A stretch of DNA of 64,000 nt from contig SCNS01000005.1 of the NCBI GenBank assembly GCA_005503215.1, positions 186,001 to 250,000 of the forward strand, written 5' to 3'. Below, piece by piece: positions 8,834 through 16,926 of the stretch. Within the stretch, counting starts at the first letter, position 1; every line of letters begins with the position of its first letter. The DNA comes from Sphingomonadaceae bacterium 3R27C6. Lineage in GTDB: Bacteria > Pseudomonadota > Alphaproteobacteria > Sphingomonadales > Sphingomonadaceae. Under the pieces are notes generated by a model. That model made no database searches, was not told the origin of the DNA, and saw only the letters and a list, made by a program, of their open reading frames with translations. Both the position numbers and the translations under genes were made by a program.

Positions 8834-10134
8834 CGCCCGAGCGCGGTGAGCATCGCCTCGATGCTGGTGAATTTTTCGCGCGGGCGGCCGTCGAGCGCGG
8901 CCGCGACCTCGGCCTCCTCGATTCGGCGCCAGTCGCGGAAGGTGACGGGGGTGACATCGCGACTGGCGAGCAGCGCATCGAGCCCGGGGCGTCCCGCCTT
9001 GCCCGCACCGCGCCCGATATCCTCGAGCACCATTTCGCCGATGCGCGCGCCGTCGGGCTTGTTGGTGCCGATCGTTCCCGACGGCCCGCGTCGTGCCCAG
9101 CCGACGGCGTAGAGGCCGGGCAGGATGCGTCCCTCGTCGCTCGCGAAACGCCCGCGGCCATGCTCATAGGGGACGCCGGGAATCGGCGGGGTCTGGTAAC
9201 CGATGCAGCTGATCACCAGCCCGGCATCGAGCGCGTAGGTCTCGCCCGTGCCGTGGCTGGTGAGGTCGGCGTCGAGCGTCGTGCGCTCGACGATCACGCG
9301 CTGGACGCGGCCCCCATCTTCTTTGGCGCCCTCGATTGCGACGGGCATGGCGAAGAAATCGAAATCGATCGTCACCGGCTTCGCGACAGGATTGGCTGAA
9401 AAGCTGCGCAAATGCGTCACGGACTTGCGCATGCCGGGTTCGAGCATGGCGTCGTCGCCTTCGGGTGGCAGGTCGGCGGGGTCGACGCGCGGGCTGGCGC
9501 GTTCGAGATGGCCGAGTTCGCCGAGCTCCTTCGGCGTCATCGCGATCTGGTGCGGGCCGCGGCGGCCGAGGATCTGGATATGGCGCACCGCGCTCCCGGC
9601 CAGCGCGTCGCGGGCGTGCGCGACGATGTCGCTACCCGCGAATTCGCCCGGCGTCTTGGCGAGGATGCGCGCGACGTCGAGTGCGACATTACCGTTGCCG
9701 ATCACCACGACACCGGGGGCGTCGAGCGGCGGGTTCAGATCGGCGAAGTCGGGATGGCCGTTGTACCATCCGACAAAGGCGGCGCTGCCGATCACGCCGG
9801 GCAGGTCGGCGCCGGGGATGTCGAGCGGACGGTCGTTGGGTGCGCCGGTCGCGAGGATGACGGCGTCGTAAAGGCCGACAAGCTCGTCGATCGTCACGTC
9901 GATGCCGACCGACACATGGCCGACGAAACGGACATTGTCGGTGAGCGCGGTGCCCTCATAGCGGCGCGACACCGCCTTGATCGACTGGTGGTCGGGCGCG
10001 ACCCCGGTGCGGATCAGGCCATAGGGGACGGGCAGCCGGTCGATGACATCGACCGCGATATCGTCCGCTTTCTGCAATGTTTCGGCTGTATAATAACCCG
10101 CGGGGCCCGACCCGACGATCGCGACATGACGCAT
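8830..10134 (-). CDS. FprA-type ferredoxin/flavodoxin-NADP(H) reductase (adrenodoxin reductase family)
   Basis: 434-aa FAD protein. VAIVGSGPAGYYTAE at the N-terminus is the FAD dinucleotide fold, VVVIGNGNVALDVARILA near residue 150 is the NADP fold, and VGWARRGPSGTIGTNKPD in the C-terminal half is the block shared with mammalian adrenodoxin reductase and mycobacterial FprA. The ATG at 10134 has an AAGGAG Shine-Dalgarno seven bases upstream; an in-frame TTG at 10137 is too close to it. The enzyme would pass electrons from NADPH to ferredoxin. The gene is followed by the coupled DoxX-like gene. Confidence 0.92.
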   Translation of the reverse strand: MRHVAIVGSGPAGYYTAETLQKADDIAVDVIDRLPVPYGLIRTGVAPDHQSIKAVSRRYEGTALTDNVRFVGHVSVGIDVTIDELVGLYDAVILATGAPNDRPLDIPGADLPGVIGSAAFVGWYNGHPDFADLNPPLDAPGVVVIGNGNVALDVARILAKTPGEFAGSDIVAHARDALAGSAVRHIQILGRRGPHQIAMTPKELGELGHLERASPRVDPADLPPEGDDAMLEPGMRKSVTHLRSFSANPVAKPVTIDFDFFAMPVAIEGAKEDGGRVQRVIVERTTLDADLTSHGTGETYALDAGLVISCIGYQTPPIPGVPYEHGRGRFASDEGRILPGLYAVGWARRGPSGTIGTNKPDGARIGEMVLEDIGRGAGKAGRPGLDALLASRDVTPVTFRDWRRIEEAEVAAALDGRPREKFTSIEAMLTALGR

Positions 10135-10290
10135 CAACCCACTCCTTCGGGTGTCCGCGCGGGCGCGCGGCCCCTATCTTGTTATGCGGGCGATGCTAGC
10201 GGCGAAATGCGTTAGGGCAAGCGGACTTGTTCGAGTGGGCGAACCGGCCTTGACAGCGGGCCCGTGCAGTCATATTTGGCCCGCCTCTGC

Positions 10291-10364
10291 TGCCCTGTCG
10301 TCTAATGGTAAGACTGCGGTTTCTGATACCGCCTATCGAGGTTCGAATCCTCGCGGGGCATCCA
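10291..10364 (+). tRNA. tRNA-Gln (anticodon CTG)
   Basis: 74 bases with CCA encoded. The acceptor strands TGCCCTG and CGGGGCA pair over seven positions with one wobble. The anticodon arm GCGGT/ACCGC holds the loop TTCTGAT, anticodon CTG, so it reads CAG (glutamine). The T arm has a GGTTCGAATCC core. No second tRNA is adjacent. It could serve as an integration site, but no integrase gene follows. Confidence 0.95.
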
Positions 10365-10870
10365 GATTTTCTAGCTATCACATTGTTTTTGCTAGAGAAT
10401 TTTTGGGTGGGTAGCACTCTTCCCCATATCCTCCACCAATATTTTGCCGGTGACGTTGGGGAAGCGGCGGCTGTGGGTATGAATTTCGAGCCTTCGGGAA
10501 TTGTGAAGCGAAATTCCTTTGGCGCGAGATCCTCAGACGGTGCCTCACCCTCTTTACGTAGTGGCGACGTACCTGGCCATTCGAACGCTGGTTCGGCGAC
10601 CCTAAAAGCGGTCCTTCATATTTGCGGCGCCATCGGCGCAGGCCGGAGCGTCCACTACCTGGGGCAGCCAACCCTTTGACGACCGTCCGTCGATTTAGCG
10701 CTGAAGCTGCCATAGCAGAGGAATTGTGGATCCCGTTTTTGGGGGCAACGCAAAGACCGGGGCATTCGGACCTCTAAATGATCTTGTGTTCGGGCGCGTT
10801 GAGGTCGATCCTCGCAATTCCAGCGAGCCATTTTCCGGCGAGGAAAATAGGCAGGCAGGAGGAGAGCGAC
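10365..10870 (+). other. 506-base gene-free stretch after tRNA-Gln
   Basis: Somewhat less GC-rich than the surroundings. Two overlapping open frames (124 and 111 codons, opposite strands) have no signal peptide, ribosome site or recognisable motif, so they were not called. It may be decayed mobile-element DNA inserted beside the tRNA, but no repeat of the tRNA 3' end was seen. The last 20 bases hold the ribosome site (AGGAGGAGAG) of the next gene. Confidence 0.5.
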
Positions 10871-12901
10871 ATGGATGAGATTATCCACGGCACCAGAGCC
10901 ATCGCGATCGTCGGACCCGCCGGCACAGGCAAGACGAGCCTCGCCGAGGCCATGCTGTTCGCGGCGGGGGCCAGCGCCCGGCTGGGCGCGGTCGATGGCG
11001 GCAGCAGCGTGGGCGACGCCAGCCCGGAAGCGCGCGCGCGATGTGGCTCGACCGAACTGAACCTGATGCGCTTCGACTGGATGAAGGAAGGCTATGCGTT
11101 GATCGACGCGCCCGGGTCGGTGGGCTTTGCGGCGGACGCGGAGTTGGCGCTGGCCGTGGCCGATCTGGCGCTGGTGGTGATCGATCCCGATCCGGCGCGT
11201 GCGCCGTTGGTCGAGCCGACATTGCGACGCCTGGAAGCGCTCCGCCTCCCGCACGCGCTGTTCGTCAACAAGATCGATCAGGCGCGCGGCAGCATCGAGG
11301 ATCTGCTTGCTGCGCTCCAGCCGCTGAGCGCCACGGCCCTTGTGGCACGGCAAATCCCGATCCGGGCCGGCGAGCGCGTAGCCGGCTTTGTCGATCTCGC
11401 GCTGGAGCGCGCCTATCATTATCAGCCGGGCCGCCGCTCGGAACGGGTGCCGTTGGCCGCCCATCTAAAGAGCGAGGAGACCGATGCGCGCTTCCACATG
11501 CTCGAACAGCTGGCAGATCATGACGATATACTGCTCGAGCAATTGCTGAACGACGAGAAGCCAAGCTCCGACATAATCTTCGGCGATCTCGAGCGAGAGA
11601 CCGCAGCGGGGCAGATCGTACCGATCCTGTTTGGCTCGGCGCTCAACGGGTTCGGCATCCGCCGCCTCCTCAAGATGCTGCGCCATGATACACCCCTCGC
11701 CGCGTTGACGGCGGATCGGCTTGCTATCGACGGCGCCGCGGCGCAGGTCTTCAAGGTCACGCATGGCAGCGCGGTGGGCCGGCTGGCGCTCGCGCGGGTC
11801 TTCGGTGCGCCGCTTGCCGAGGGGGCCGAACTATCCGGCACCGATGGGAACCCGATGCGTATCGGGTCCTTGTTCGCCCTGCAGGGAGCGGCGACCACGA
11901 AGATCGCCCGCGCCGAACCGGGCGACATTGTCGGCATCGCCAAGGTGGATGCCGTCCAGGCGGGCGACCGGCTCGGCGCAGCCGGTCGCCCGCCTGCCGC
12001 CGTGGACGCGGTGCAGCGGCCGGCAAGCAATTATGCGCTGGCCATCGCGGTCACCGACCATAAGGACGAGGTGCGGTTGTCGACAGCGCTCAATCGACTG
12101 GTCGAAGAGGATCCCGGCCTGCGCTGGAGGCTCGACGAGGCGACGCAGGAGACGCTGCTCCACGGGCTCAATGAGGAGCATCTGGCCGTCGTCCAGGCAC
12201 GGCTGAAACGGCGTTACGGCGTTGCTATATCGGTGCGTCCGCCCGCGATCGCCTACAAGGAAACGATCCGCAAGACTGTGACAAAGCATGGCCGCCACAA
12301 GAAGCAATCGGGTGGGCACGGCCAGTTCGGCGACGTCATCATCGAACTCCGCCCGCGCGGGCGTGGCGACGGCTTTCAGTTCGAGGACCGGATCACCGGG
12401 GGCGCGATCCCCCGGCAATGGATTCCGGCGGTCGAGCAGGGCGTGCGCGATGCGATGGCGCGCGGGCCATTCGGCTTTCCGGTCGTCGATGTCGCGGTTG
12501 CGCTGGTCGATGGTTCCTTTCACAGCGTCGACAGCTCGGAACTGGCCTTTCGCACCGCCGGTCGGATCGCCATGGCAGAAGCCCTGGCGGCGGCGACGCC
12601 CTATCTGCTCGAGCCGCTCGCGCACGTGACCATCCGGGCGCCGGGCAGTGCCGTTTCACGGATCACCTCGGCGGCGACCAGCCGACGCGGCCAGGTGCTG
12701 GGAATAACGCCGCTCGAAGGCTGGTCGCGCTGGGACGTGATCGAGTTGCTGCTGCCCGAGGCTGAACTTCCCGGACTGGAGCCTGAACTGCGATCACTGA
12801 GCCAGGGCATGGCGCATTACGAGGCGCGCTTCGACCATCTCGCAGAACTCAGCGAGAAGCTCGCCAGCGCGCTGATCCGCCGCACGCCCGAGCCCGCCTG
12901 A
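10871..12901 (+). CDS. elongation factor G-like protein (EF-G paralogue)
   Basis: 676-aa translational GTPase of the EF-G/TypA/tetracycline-resistance superfamily, probably acting on the ribosome. The P-loop is GPAGTGKTS near residues 14-22 in place of AHVDAGKTT. The switch II block is DAPGS rather than DTPGH, so the usual catalytic His is replaced. NKID supplies guanine specificity. The central YKETIRKTV...GGHGQFGDV stretch is the domain IV signature of EF-G, and domains III-V are complete, ending near residue 676. The ATG at 10871 has a strong AGGAGGAGAG upstream. The altered GTPase motifs mark it as the EF-G-like paralogue common in proteobacteria, not the housekeeping fusA. Its cellular role is not settled. 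Confidence 0.88.
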   Translation: MDEIIHGTRAIAIVGPAGTGKTSLAEAMLFAAGASARLGAVDGGSSVGDASPEARARCGSTELNLMRFDWMKEGYALIDAPGSVGFAADAELALAVADLALVVIDPDPARAPLVEPTLRRLEALRLPHALFVNKIDQARGSIEDLLAALQPLSATALVARQIPIRAGERVAGFVDLALERAYHYQPGRRSERVPLAAHLKSEETDARFHMLEQLADHDDILLEQLLNDEKPSSDIIFGDLERETAAGQIVPILFGSALNGFGIRRLLKMLRHDTPLAALTADRLAIDGAAAQVFKVTHGSAVGRLALARVFGAPLAEGAELSGTDGNPMRIGSLFALQGAATTKIARAEPGDIVGIAKVDAVQAGDRLGAAGRPPAAVDAVQRPASNYALAIAVTDHKDEVRLSTALNRLVEEDPGLRWRLDEATQETLLHGLNEEHLAVVQARLKRRYGVAISVRPPAIAYKETIRKTVTKHGRHKKQSGGHGQFGDVIIELRPRGRGDGFQFEDRITGGAIPRQWIPAVEQGVRDAMARGPFGFPVVDVAVALVDGSFHSVDSSELAFRTAGRIAMAEALAAATPYLLEPLAHVTIRAPGSAVSRITSAATSRRGQVLGITPLEGWSRWDVIELLLPEAELPGLEPELRSLSQGMAHYEARFDHLAELSEKLASALIRRTPEPA

Positions 12902-13101
12902 CCCGAAATGGCCGGGCCCGCGCCACATGCGCATCATGTTCCACCATTGCGATGGTTTAAGCTGTCGTAGCGTGCCGCAATCGCCCTCATACTGTTGAAA
13001 AGCGTCTTTATAGATTGGCGATCGCGGCGGCTTGATAGGGGAAAACTCATTTTTTCATCGAGGCTGAGAACAACTCGCGTGGATCCGCCAGCGCGCAAGG
13101 G
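12902..13101. other. convergent intergenic region with weak hairpin
   Basis: About 200 bases between two converging genes. The only structure seen is ACCAT/ATGGT around a TGCG loop at 12943-12956, followed by a short T-rich run, which might act as a weak terminator for the EF-G-like gene. No ORF is supported. Confidence 0.3.
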
Positions 13102-14121
13102 TTAGCGGATCACTTCTATCAGGTTGCGCCCGTCTTCGCGTTCGGACACCCGAAAACAGGTGCCGGTGAATCGTTCGATCAGGCTTGCCGCGGTGCGCGT
13201 GTGCTCGCTGATCTTTACCGTGGTGAAGGCCCCGCCATGCGCAAACGCCATCGGCAGCAACAGCTGATCCTGCAGATAGGGGCCGGCAAACGCCCCCGAG
13301 GCAAGATAGCCCGCCATGCGCTTCGCCGCGGTCTGCGCGAGGCGCTCGGCCGGAACGCCGAGCTTGCCGAAGCCCGACATGACCTCGGTCACCTCTTCGA
13401 ATTCCGCCTCGATCAGCAGCGCGTTGCCCGGCCCCTGTTCGGCGGGCAGCTGGCGCGTGGCAAAGGCGTCGGCCGGCCAGTCGGCGAGCACCTTGCGCGC
13501 GACCTTGAGTTCGCGGTCGGCGATATCGAACGGGATGCCAGCGATCAGCGCCGTTGCCGACACGCTGCGCCGCGCACCACGATCGATACACTCGATCGGG
13601 CGCAGCGGCGCGGGCACGATATCGACCTCGATCCGGCCGCCGCCGCGCGGGAAAAAGCCATGGCGGACGAGCCGCGCCGAAATGGTCGGCCCCATGCGAT
13701 TGATCACCGGCAGCAGCGTGCGTTCGATGAAGTCGAACGGCGGCGCCGCCATTGCGTGCGTGCCACCCTCGACGACAAGCCGCGACGGCGCGTCGGCGAG
13801 CATCAGTGGCACCAGAATCGTCTGAAGGACCAGCCCGGTGCTGCCAGCGGTGCCGACCGCGAAATGATAATCGCCGGGCGTCACCTTGCCCGGACGGAAG
13901 CCGATGCGGCCTGACCCCACGGCCAGTCCGGTGCATTCGGCGCCGCCGATAACGCACGCCGCCTCGATTGCGGTCACATGCTGGCGCATCAGTCCCGGCT
14001 TCTCGCGCCCGCCGCGGATGTTTTCGATGGTGAATGCCTCGCCGGTGAGCAGCGCCAGCGCGCATGCATAGCGCAGCACCTGTCCGCCGCCTTCGCCTTC
14101 GGCGCCGTCGATGATGATCAT
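13102..14121 (-). CDS. rtcA: RNA 3'-terminal phosphate cyclase
   Basis: 339 aa, the normal RtcA length. The enzyme uses ATP to turn RNA 3'-phosphates (and 2'-phosphates) into 2',3'-cyclic phosphates, the substrate form for RtcB. Visible blocks are IDGAEGEGGGQVLRYACALA at the N-terminus, ENIRGGREKPGL, a GTAGSTGLVLQT segment, RHGFFPRGGG, and ISEHTRTAASLIERF near residue 315, where the His is the residue adenylylated in characterised RtcA enzymes. The ATG overlaps the stop of the nucleotidyltransferase gene by ATGA (14118-14121). It is the last gene of the rsr-rtcB-rtcA operon. Confidence 0.96.
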   Translation of the reverse strand: MIIIDGAEGEGGGQVLRYACALALLTGEAFTIENIRGGREKPGLMRQHVTAIEAACVIGGAECTGLAVGSGRIGFRPGKVTPGDYHFAVGTAGSTGLVLQTILVPLMLADAPSRLVVEGGTHAMAAPPFDFIERTLLPVINRMGPTISARLVRHGFFPRGGGRIEVDIVPAPLRPIECIDRGARRSVSATALIAGIPFDIADRELKVARKVLADWPADAFATRQLPAEQGPGNALLIEAEFEEVTEVMSGFGKLGVPAERLAQTAAKRMAGYLASGAFAGPYLQDQLLLPMAFAHGGAFTTVKISEHTRTAASLIERFTGTCFRVSEREDGRNLIEVIR

Positions 14122-14903
14122 GTGTCTTCTACCAATTCCAGAAACAGGTCGTTCGCTTGCACCGCGAAAGCCTCGCTCGGCGGACGCGCCGGCACCTCGC
14201 CGGCACGCGCCAGTTCGTCGGCGATGAGCGCGTCGATTTCGGGCACGCGCGCGATCGGTCCCGCCTCGCGCGTGTCCGCTTTCATCGCCACCAGCCGCTC
14301 GACCTCTTCGCTGGCCGATGACGAGAGGTCGGCCCCCGACATCAGCTGCTGCAACTGCATCGGCGGCCGGCGCGACGGATCGCGCCGCAGCACGCGGATC
14401 GCCAGCGCTGGGCGCAGCGCATAGAAATAACGCTTCACCGCGACCTCGTTCTCATCCTGCAGCCAGCGCGCAATCGCGGTCCGCCCGAGCTTGGCATAAT
14501 GCAGCGCAAAGCCGTTGGGATCGAAATGGCGATCCTTCAGCTCGGCCATGTGCGCGATGACAGGGTGGGCGCCGCGATACGCGATCGGTGATCCGATCCA
14601 TTCGGACAGCACCGAATTGTTGCGCAGCATCAGCCCGAGCGCCTTGCGAATGTCCCAGCCGTTAAGGTCGATCTCGTCGACGATCGGACGCTCGATCACG
14701 TCGCGCACCGGGCTGAGCGCCAGATAGTCGCGGCGCGGCCGGACATAGAGGAAGCGCACGTCATAATCGCTGTCGGGTGAGGGAAAGCCCCACGCCCGCG
14801 ACCCCGATTCGATCGCGAGCAGCAGGCGCACGCCATCCTCCGCCTCGACGGCGGACAGGCGGGTTTCGATTTCGTGCCGAACGGCGGGTCCGATGCTCAT
14901 CAT
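14118..14903 (-). CDS. nucleotidyltransferase-fold protein (YcgL/COG3541-like) in RNA-repair operon
   Basis: 261 aa. LLLAIESGSRAWGFPSPDSDYDVRFLYV is the GS...D-x-D core of a minimal nucleotidyltransferase: Gly-Ser in the helix and two Asp metal ligands about ten residues on. The rest is a mostly helical region with no other motif recognised. I know this arrangement from the predicted nucleotidyltransferase family COG3541, whose substrate is unknown. Starts at 14903 or 14900 are both possible; a GGAAG precedes the first. It begins eight bases after the 157-aa gene and overlaps rtcA by ATGA, so it is firmly inside the repair operon. A role in modifying or re-extending RNA ends is plausible but inferred. 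Confidence 0.8.
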   Translation of the reverse strand: MMSIGPAVRHEIETRLSAVEAEDGVRLLLAIESGSRAWGFPSPDSDYDVRFLYVRPRRDYLALSPVRDVIERPIVDEIDLNGWDIRKALGLMLRNNSVLSEWIGSPIAYRGAHPVIAHMAELKDRHFDPNGFALHYAKLGRTAIARWLQDENEVAVKRYFYALRPALAIRVLRRDPSRRPPMQLQQLMSGADLSSSASEEVERLVAMKADTREAGPIARVPEIDALIADELARAGEVPARPPSEAFAVQANDLFLELVEDT

Positions 14904-14910
14904 CTTCCAT

Positions 14911-15384
14911 CTACTGTTTATAAAATCCGGCGGACCAGGGCATCGACCAGAACCACCAAGCTTCTGCCTTGCGATCGTCGGACGGCGCGATGCCGAAATC
15001 GCCCGTCCCGATCTCCACTTCGGCAAAGGCGGCCCGCAGAGGGCGTATCCGCTTGTTACCGAATGTCAAAATCAGCCGGTCTCCGTCCTCCTCGACCACC
15101 AGGTCGTTTGCGTCGGGCCGGAAGACGATCCGCATCGAAGCGAAGCGATCCGTCTTGGGTTCGCCGAAGTTCGGAACGGCTGATATCGCGGGCGTCACCT
15201 GTCCGAGCTGCAACGTCCGATGACCGGCGCTTCCGCCCGCCATCCGGTCGAAGAGGTTGCGAAGCGAACGGCACCCGGCCGGATCGCCGGTGAAATGCCA
15301 TTCGCCCGCATGCTTGCTGCGTTTCGGGTAGCGCCAGACGAAAATCCGGCCCTCCTGTCGCCATTCGGCGACCCAATCGCGCAT
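14911..15384 (-). CDS. hypothetical protein, 157 aa, between rtcB and the nucleotidyltransferase
   Basis: Family not recognised. A soluble, Trp-rich protein (RDWVAEWRQEG at the N-terminus, AEAWWFWSMPWSAGFYKQ at the C-terminus), with a mixed alpha/beta-looking middle and no signal peptide. The start at 15384 has an AGGGGGA ribosome site. It lies 33 bases after rtcB and eight bases before the nucleotidyltransferase gene, on the same strand, so it should be made whenever RtcR switches on the operon. A partner or specificity factor for repair is an inference from context only. Confidence 0.75.
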   Translation of the reverse strand: MRDWVAEWRQEGRIFVWRYPKRSKHAGEWHFTGDPAGCRSLRNLFDRMAGGSAGHRTLQLGQVTPAISAVPNFGEPKTDRFASMRIVFRPDANDLVVEEDGDRLILTFGNKRIRPLRAAFAEVEIGTGDFGIAPSDDRKAEAWWFWSMPWSAGFYKQ

Positions 15385-15417
15385 GAGGTCCCCCTTCGGA
15401 CGGCGGCATGAAGGGGA

Positions 15418-16644
15418 TCACCCCTTCACGCACACCACCTGCTTCAGCGTGTGGACGATCTCGACGAGGTCGGCCTGCGCCGCCATTACCGCCTCGATCG
15501 GCTTGTACGCCTTCGGCGTTTCGTCGATGACGCCTTCGTCCTTGCGGCATTCGACGCCCGCGGTGTCGGCGATATGCTCGTCGAGCGTGACGAGCTTTTT
15601 CGCCGCGGTGCGGCTCATGACGCGGCCCGCGCCATGGCTGCAGCTGTCGAAGGATTCCGGGTTGCCCAGCCCGCGCACGATGAACGACTTCGCGCCCATC
15701 GAACCCGGGATGATCCCCATCACGCCCTTCGCCGCGCGCACCGCACCCTTGCGGGTGACGAGCACATTCTCGCCGAAGTGATTCTCGCGCGTCACATAAT
15801 TGTGATGGCAGTTCACCGCTTCGGCTTCGGCCTCGAAGGGCTTGGCGATCTCACGCCGGAGCGCTGCGATCACGTTCGACATCATCATCCGCCGGTTCAG
15901 CGCCGCAAAGTCCTGCGCCCACCCGACCGCCTCGACATAATCGTCGAAATGATCGGTCCCTTCCGCGAAGTACGCCAGATCTTCATCGGGCAGGTTGATG
16001 AACCACTTGCGCATGTCCTGCTTCGCGAGTTCGATGAAGTAGGTGCCGATCGCATTGCCGACGCCGCGCGACCCCGAATGGAGCATCACCCACACGCGCG
16101 CATCCTGATCGAGGCACAGCTCGATGAAATGGTTGCCCGTGCCGAGCGTCCCCAGATGCGTGAGGTTGTTGGTGTTCTTCAGCCGCGGATGCTTGGCGAC
16201 GAGATGGCCGAAACGTTCGGCGAGCGTCGCCCACGCGTCGACGATCGCGCGCGGCGGATCGCCCCACGAACCCGTGTCGCGCCGGCCGCGCCCGACCGAG
16301 CGGCCGTGCGGCACCGCCGCCTCGATCGCGCAGCGGATGGCTTCGAGGTTGTCGGGCAGGTCGTGCGCCATCAGCGTCGTGCGCGCCGCCATCATCCCGC
16401 AGCCGATGTCGACCCCGACCGCCGCCGGGATCACGGCGCCCTTGGTCGGGATCACCGAGCCGACGGTCGCGCCGATGCCGACATGGACGTCGGGCATTGC
16501 CGCGACATGCTTGAACACGAACGGCATCTGCGCCGCGCGCGCCAGCTGCGCGCGCGCCATGTCCTCCACCGGAACGCCGCGGGTCCACATCTTGACCGGC
16601 TTGCCGCCGTCGACGTGCTGAACTTCATAACTCGTCTGGGTCAT
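15418..16644 (-). CDS. rtcB: tRNA-splicing/RNA ligase RtcB (RtcB1)
   Basis: 408-aa GTP/Mn2+-dependent ligase that joins RNA 2',3'-cyclic phosphate or 3'-phosphate ends to 5'-OH ends. Metal and guanylate site blocks are all present: VGVDIGCGM (Cys ligand), LGTGNHFIELC, LHSGSRGVGN, NCHHNYV and SCSHGAGRVMSR, whose His is the guanylylated residue in E. coli RtcB. The ATG at 16644 has an AGGAGG Shine-Dalgarno. It is preceded by two structured RNAs and rsr and followed by two accessory genes and rtcA. A second, shorter RtcB is encoded 4.5 kb away. The operon is expected to be silent until RtcR is activated. Confidence 0.97.
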   Translation of the reverse strand: MTQTSYEVQHVDGGKPVKMWTRGVPVEDMARAQLARAAQMPFVFKHVAAMPDVHVGIGATVGSVIPTKGAVIPAAVGVDIGCGMMAARTTLMAHDLPDNLEAIRCAIEAAVPHGRSVGRGRRDTGSWGDPPRAIVDAWATLAERFGHLVAKHPRLKNTNNLTHLGTLGTGNHFIELCLDQDARVWVMLHSGSRGVGNAIGTYFIELAKQDMRKWFINLPDEDLAYFAEGTDHFDDYVEAVGWAQDFAALNRRMMMSNVIAALRREIAKPFEAEAEAVNCHHNYVTRENHFGENVLVTRKGAVRAAKGVMGIIPGSMGAKSFIVRGLGNPESFDSCSHGAGRVMSRTAAKKLVTLDEHIADTAGVECRKDEGVIDETPKAYKPIEAVMAAQADLVEIVHTLKQVVCVKG

Positions 16645-16670
16645 CGCTGACCTCCTTCTCTTCATTCATA

Positions 16671-16775
16671 GGTGCCGGCGACGAGTTTTGGCGAGACATT
16701 CCGGATTTCTCCGGCGCGGATTCGAACCGCTAGCCTTTCGGCCTACCCGATGTAGTCCCGCCGGCATTCGCCAGC
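16671..16775 (-). ncRNA. Y-RNA-like RNA 2 (T-arm-only tRNA mimic), between RNA 1 and rtcB
   Basis: Read on the minus strand. The outer helix GCTGGCGA/TCGCCGGC pairs eight bases (16768-16775 with 16674-16681). A five-base ATGCC loop on the 5' side and an eight-base loop on the 3' side lead to GGCGGGAC/GTCTCGCC, eight pairs with one G-U, then a TAC bulge and a short AT helix. RNA 1 has exactly this stalk with compensatory changes (AA/TT becomes CG/CG). The head contains a T-arm-like GCGG-TTCGAAT-CCGC and a CCGGA-GAAA-TCCGG hairpin resembling a closed acceptor stem. A D-arm after it is absent; a small GCC-GAAA-GGC hairpin precedes the T-arm. It ends about 27 bases before rtcB. Exact ends are inferred from pairing. 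Confidence 0.72.
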
Positions 16776-16790
16776 TTGGTTTCGTTGAGG

Positions 16791-16922
16791 GGTCACGGCG
16801 ACGAGGGGTGGAAAGACATTCGTGCTCTACCGGGCTGAGCTACCGGTCGTTTCCGACCGGGCGGGATTCGAACCCGCGACACCGACATTAAAAATGTAGT
16901 CCTTCCGGCATTCGCCGTGACC
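16791..16922 (-). ncRNA. Y-RNA-like RNA 1 (YrlA-type) with circularly permuted tRNA module
   Basis: 132 bases on the minus strand, beginning four bases after the rsr stop. The ends form a perfect 11-bp helix, GGTCACGGCGA/TCGCCGTGACC. After a 5/8 internal loop comes GGAAGGAC/GTCTTTCC, then a TAC bulge and ATT/AAT. The head holds tRNA parts in permuted order: an anticodon-loop-like TTTTTAA with its 3' stem, variable region, T arm GCGGG-TTCGAAT-CCCGC, acceptor strand CCGGTCG, a GAAA tetraloop, acceptor strand CGACCGG, then a D arm GCTC...GAGC with loop AGCCCGGTA. This is the architecture known for bacterial YrlA RNAs, which bind the Ro protein (Rsr) and mimic tRNA. The parts resemble tRNA-Lys(UUU). 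Processing ends are unknown. Confidence 0.85.
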
Positions 16923-16926
16923 TTGT

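Noticed and set aside
10305..10713. Open frames after tRNA-Gln (plus 124 codons, minus 111 codons)
   Set aside because: One starts inside the tRNA; neither has a ribosome site, motif or plausible composition.
10291..10870. Integrated genetic element at tRNA-Gln
   Set aside because: No integrase gene and no direct repeat of the tRNA 3' end were found within the following sequence.
16671..16922. One or two ordinary tRNA genes
   Set aside because: T-arm sequences are clear, but the halves are in the wrong order: the acceptor strands face each other across GAAA, no CCA end exists, and the ends pair with each other instead. Re-read as Y-RNA-like genes.
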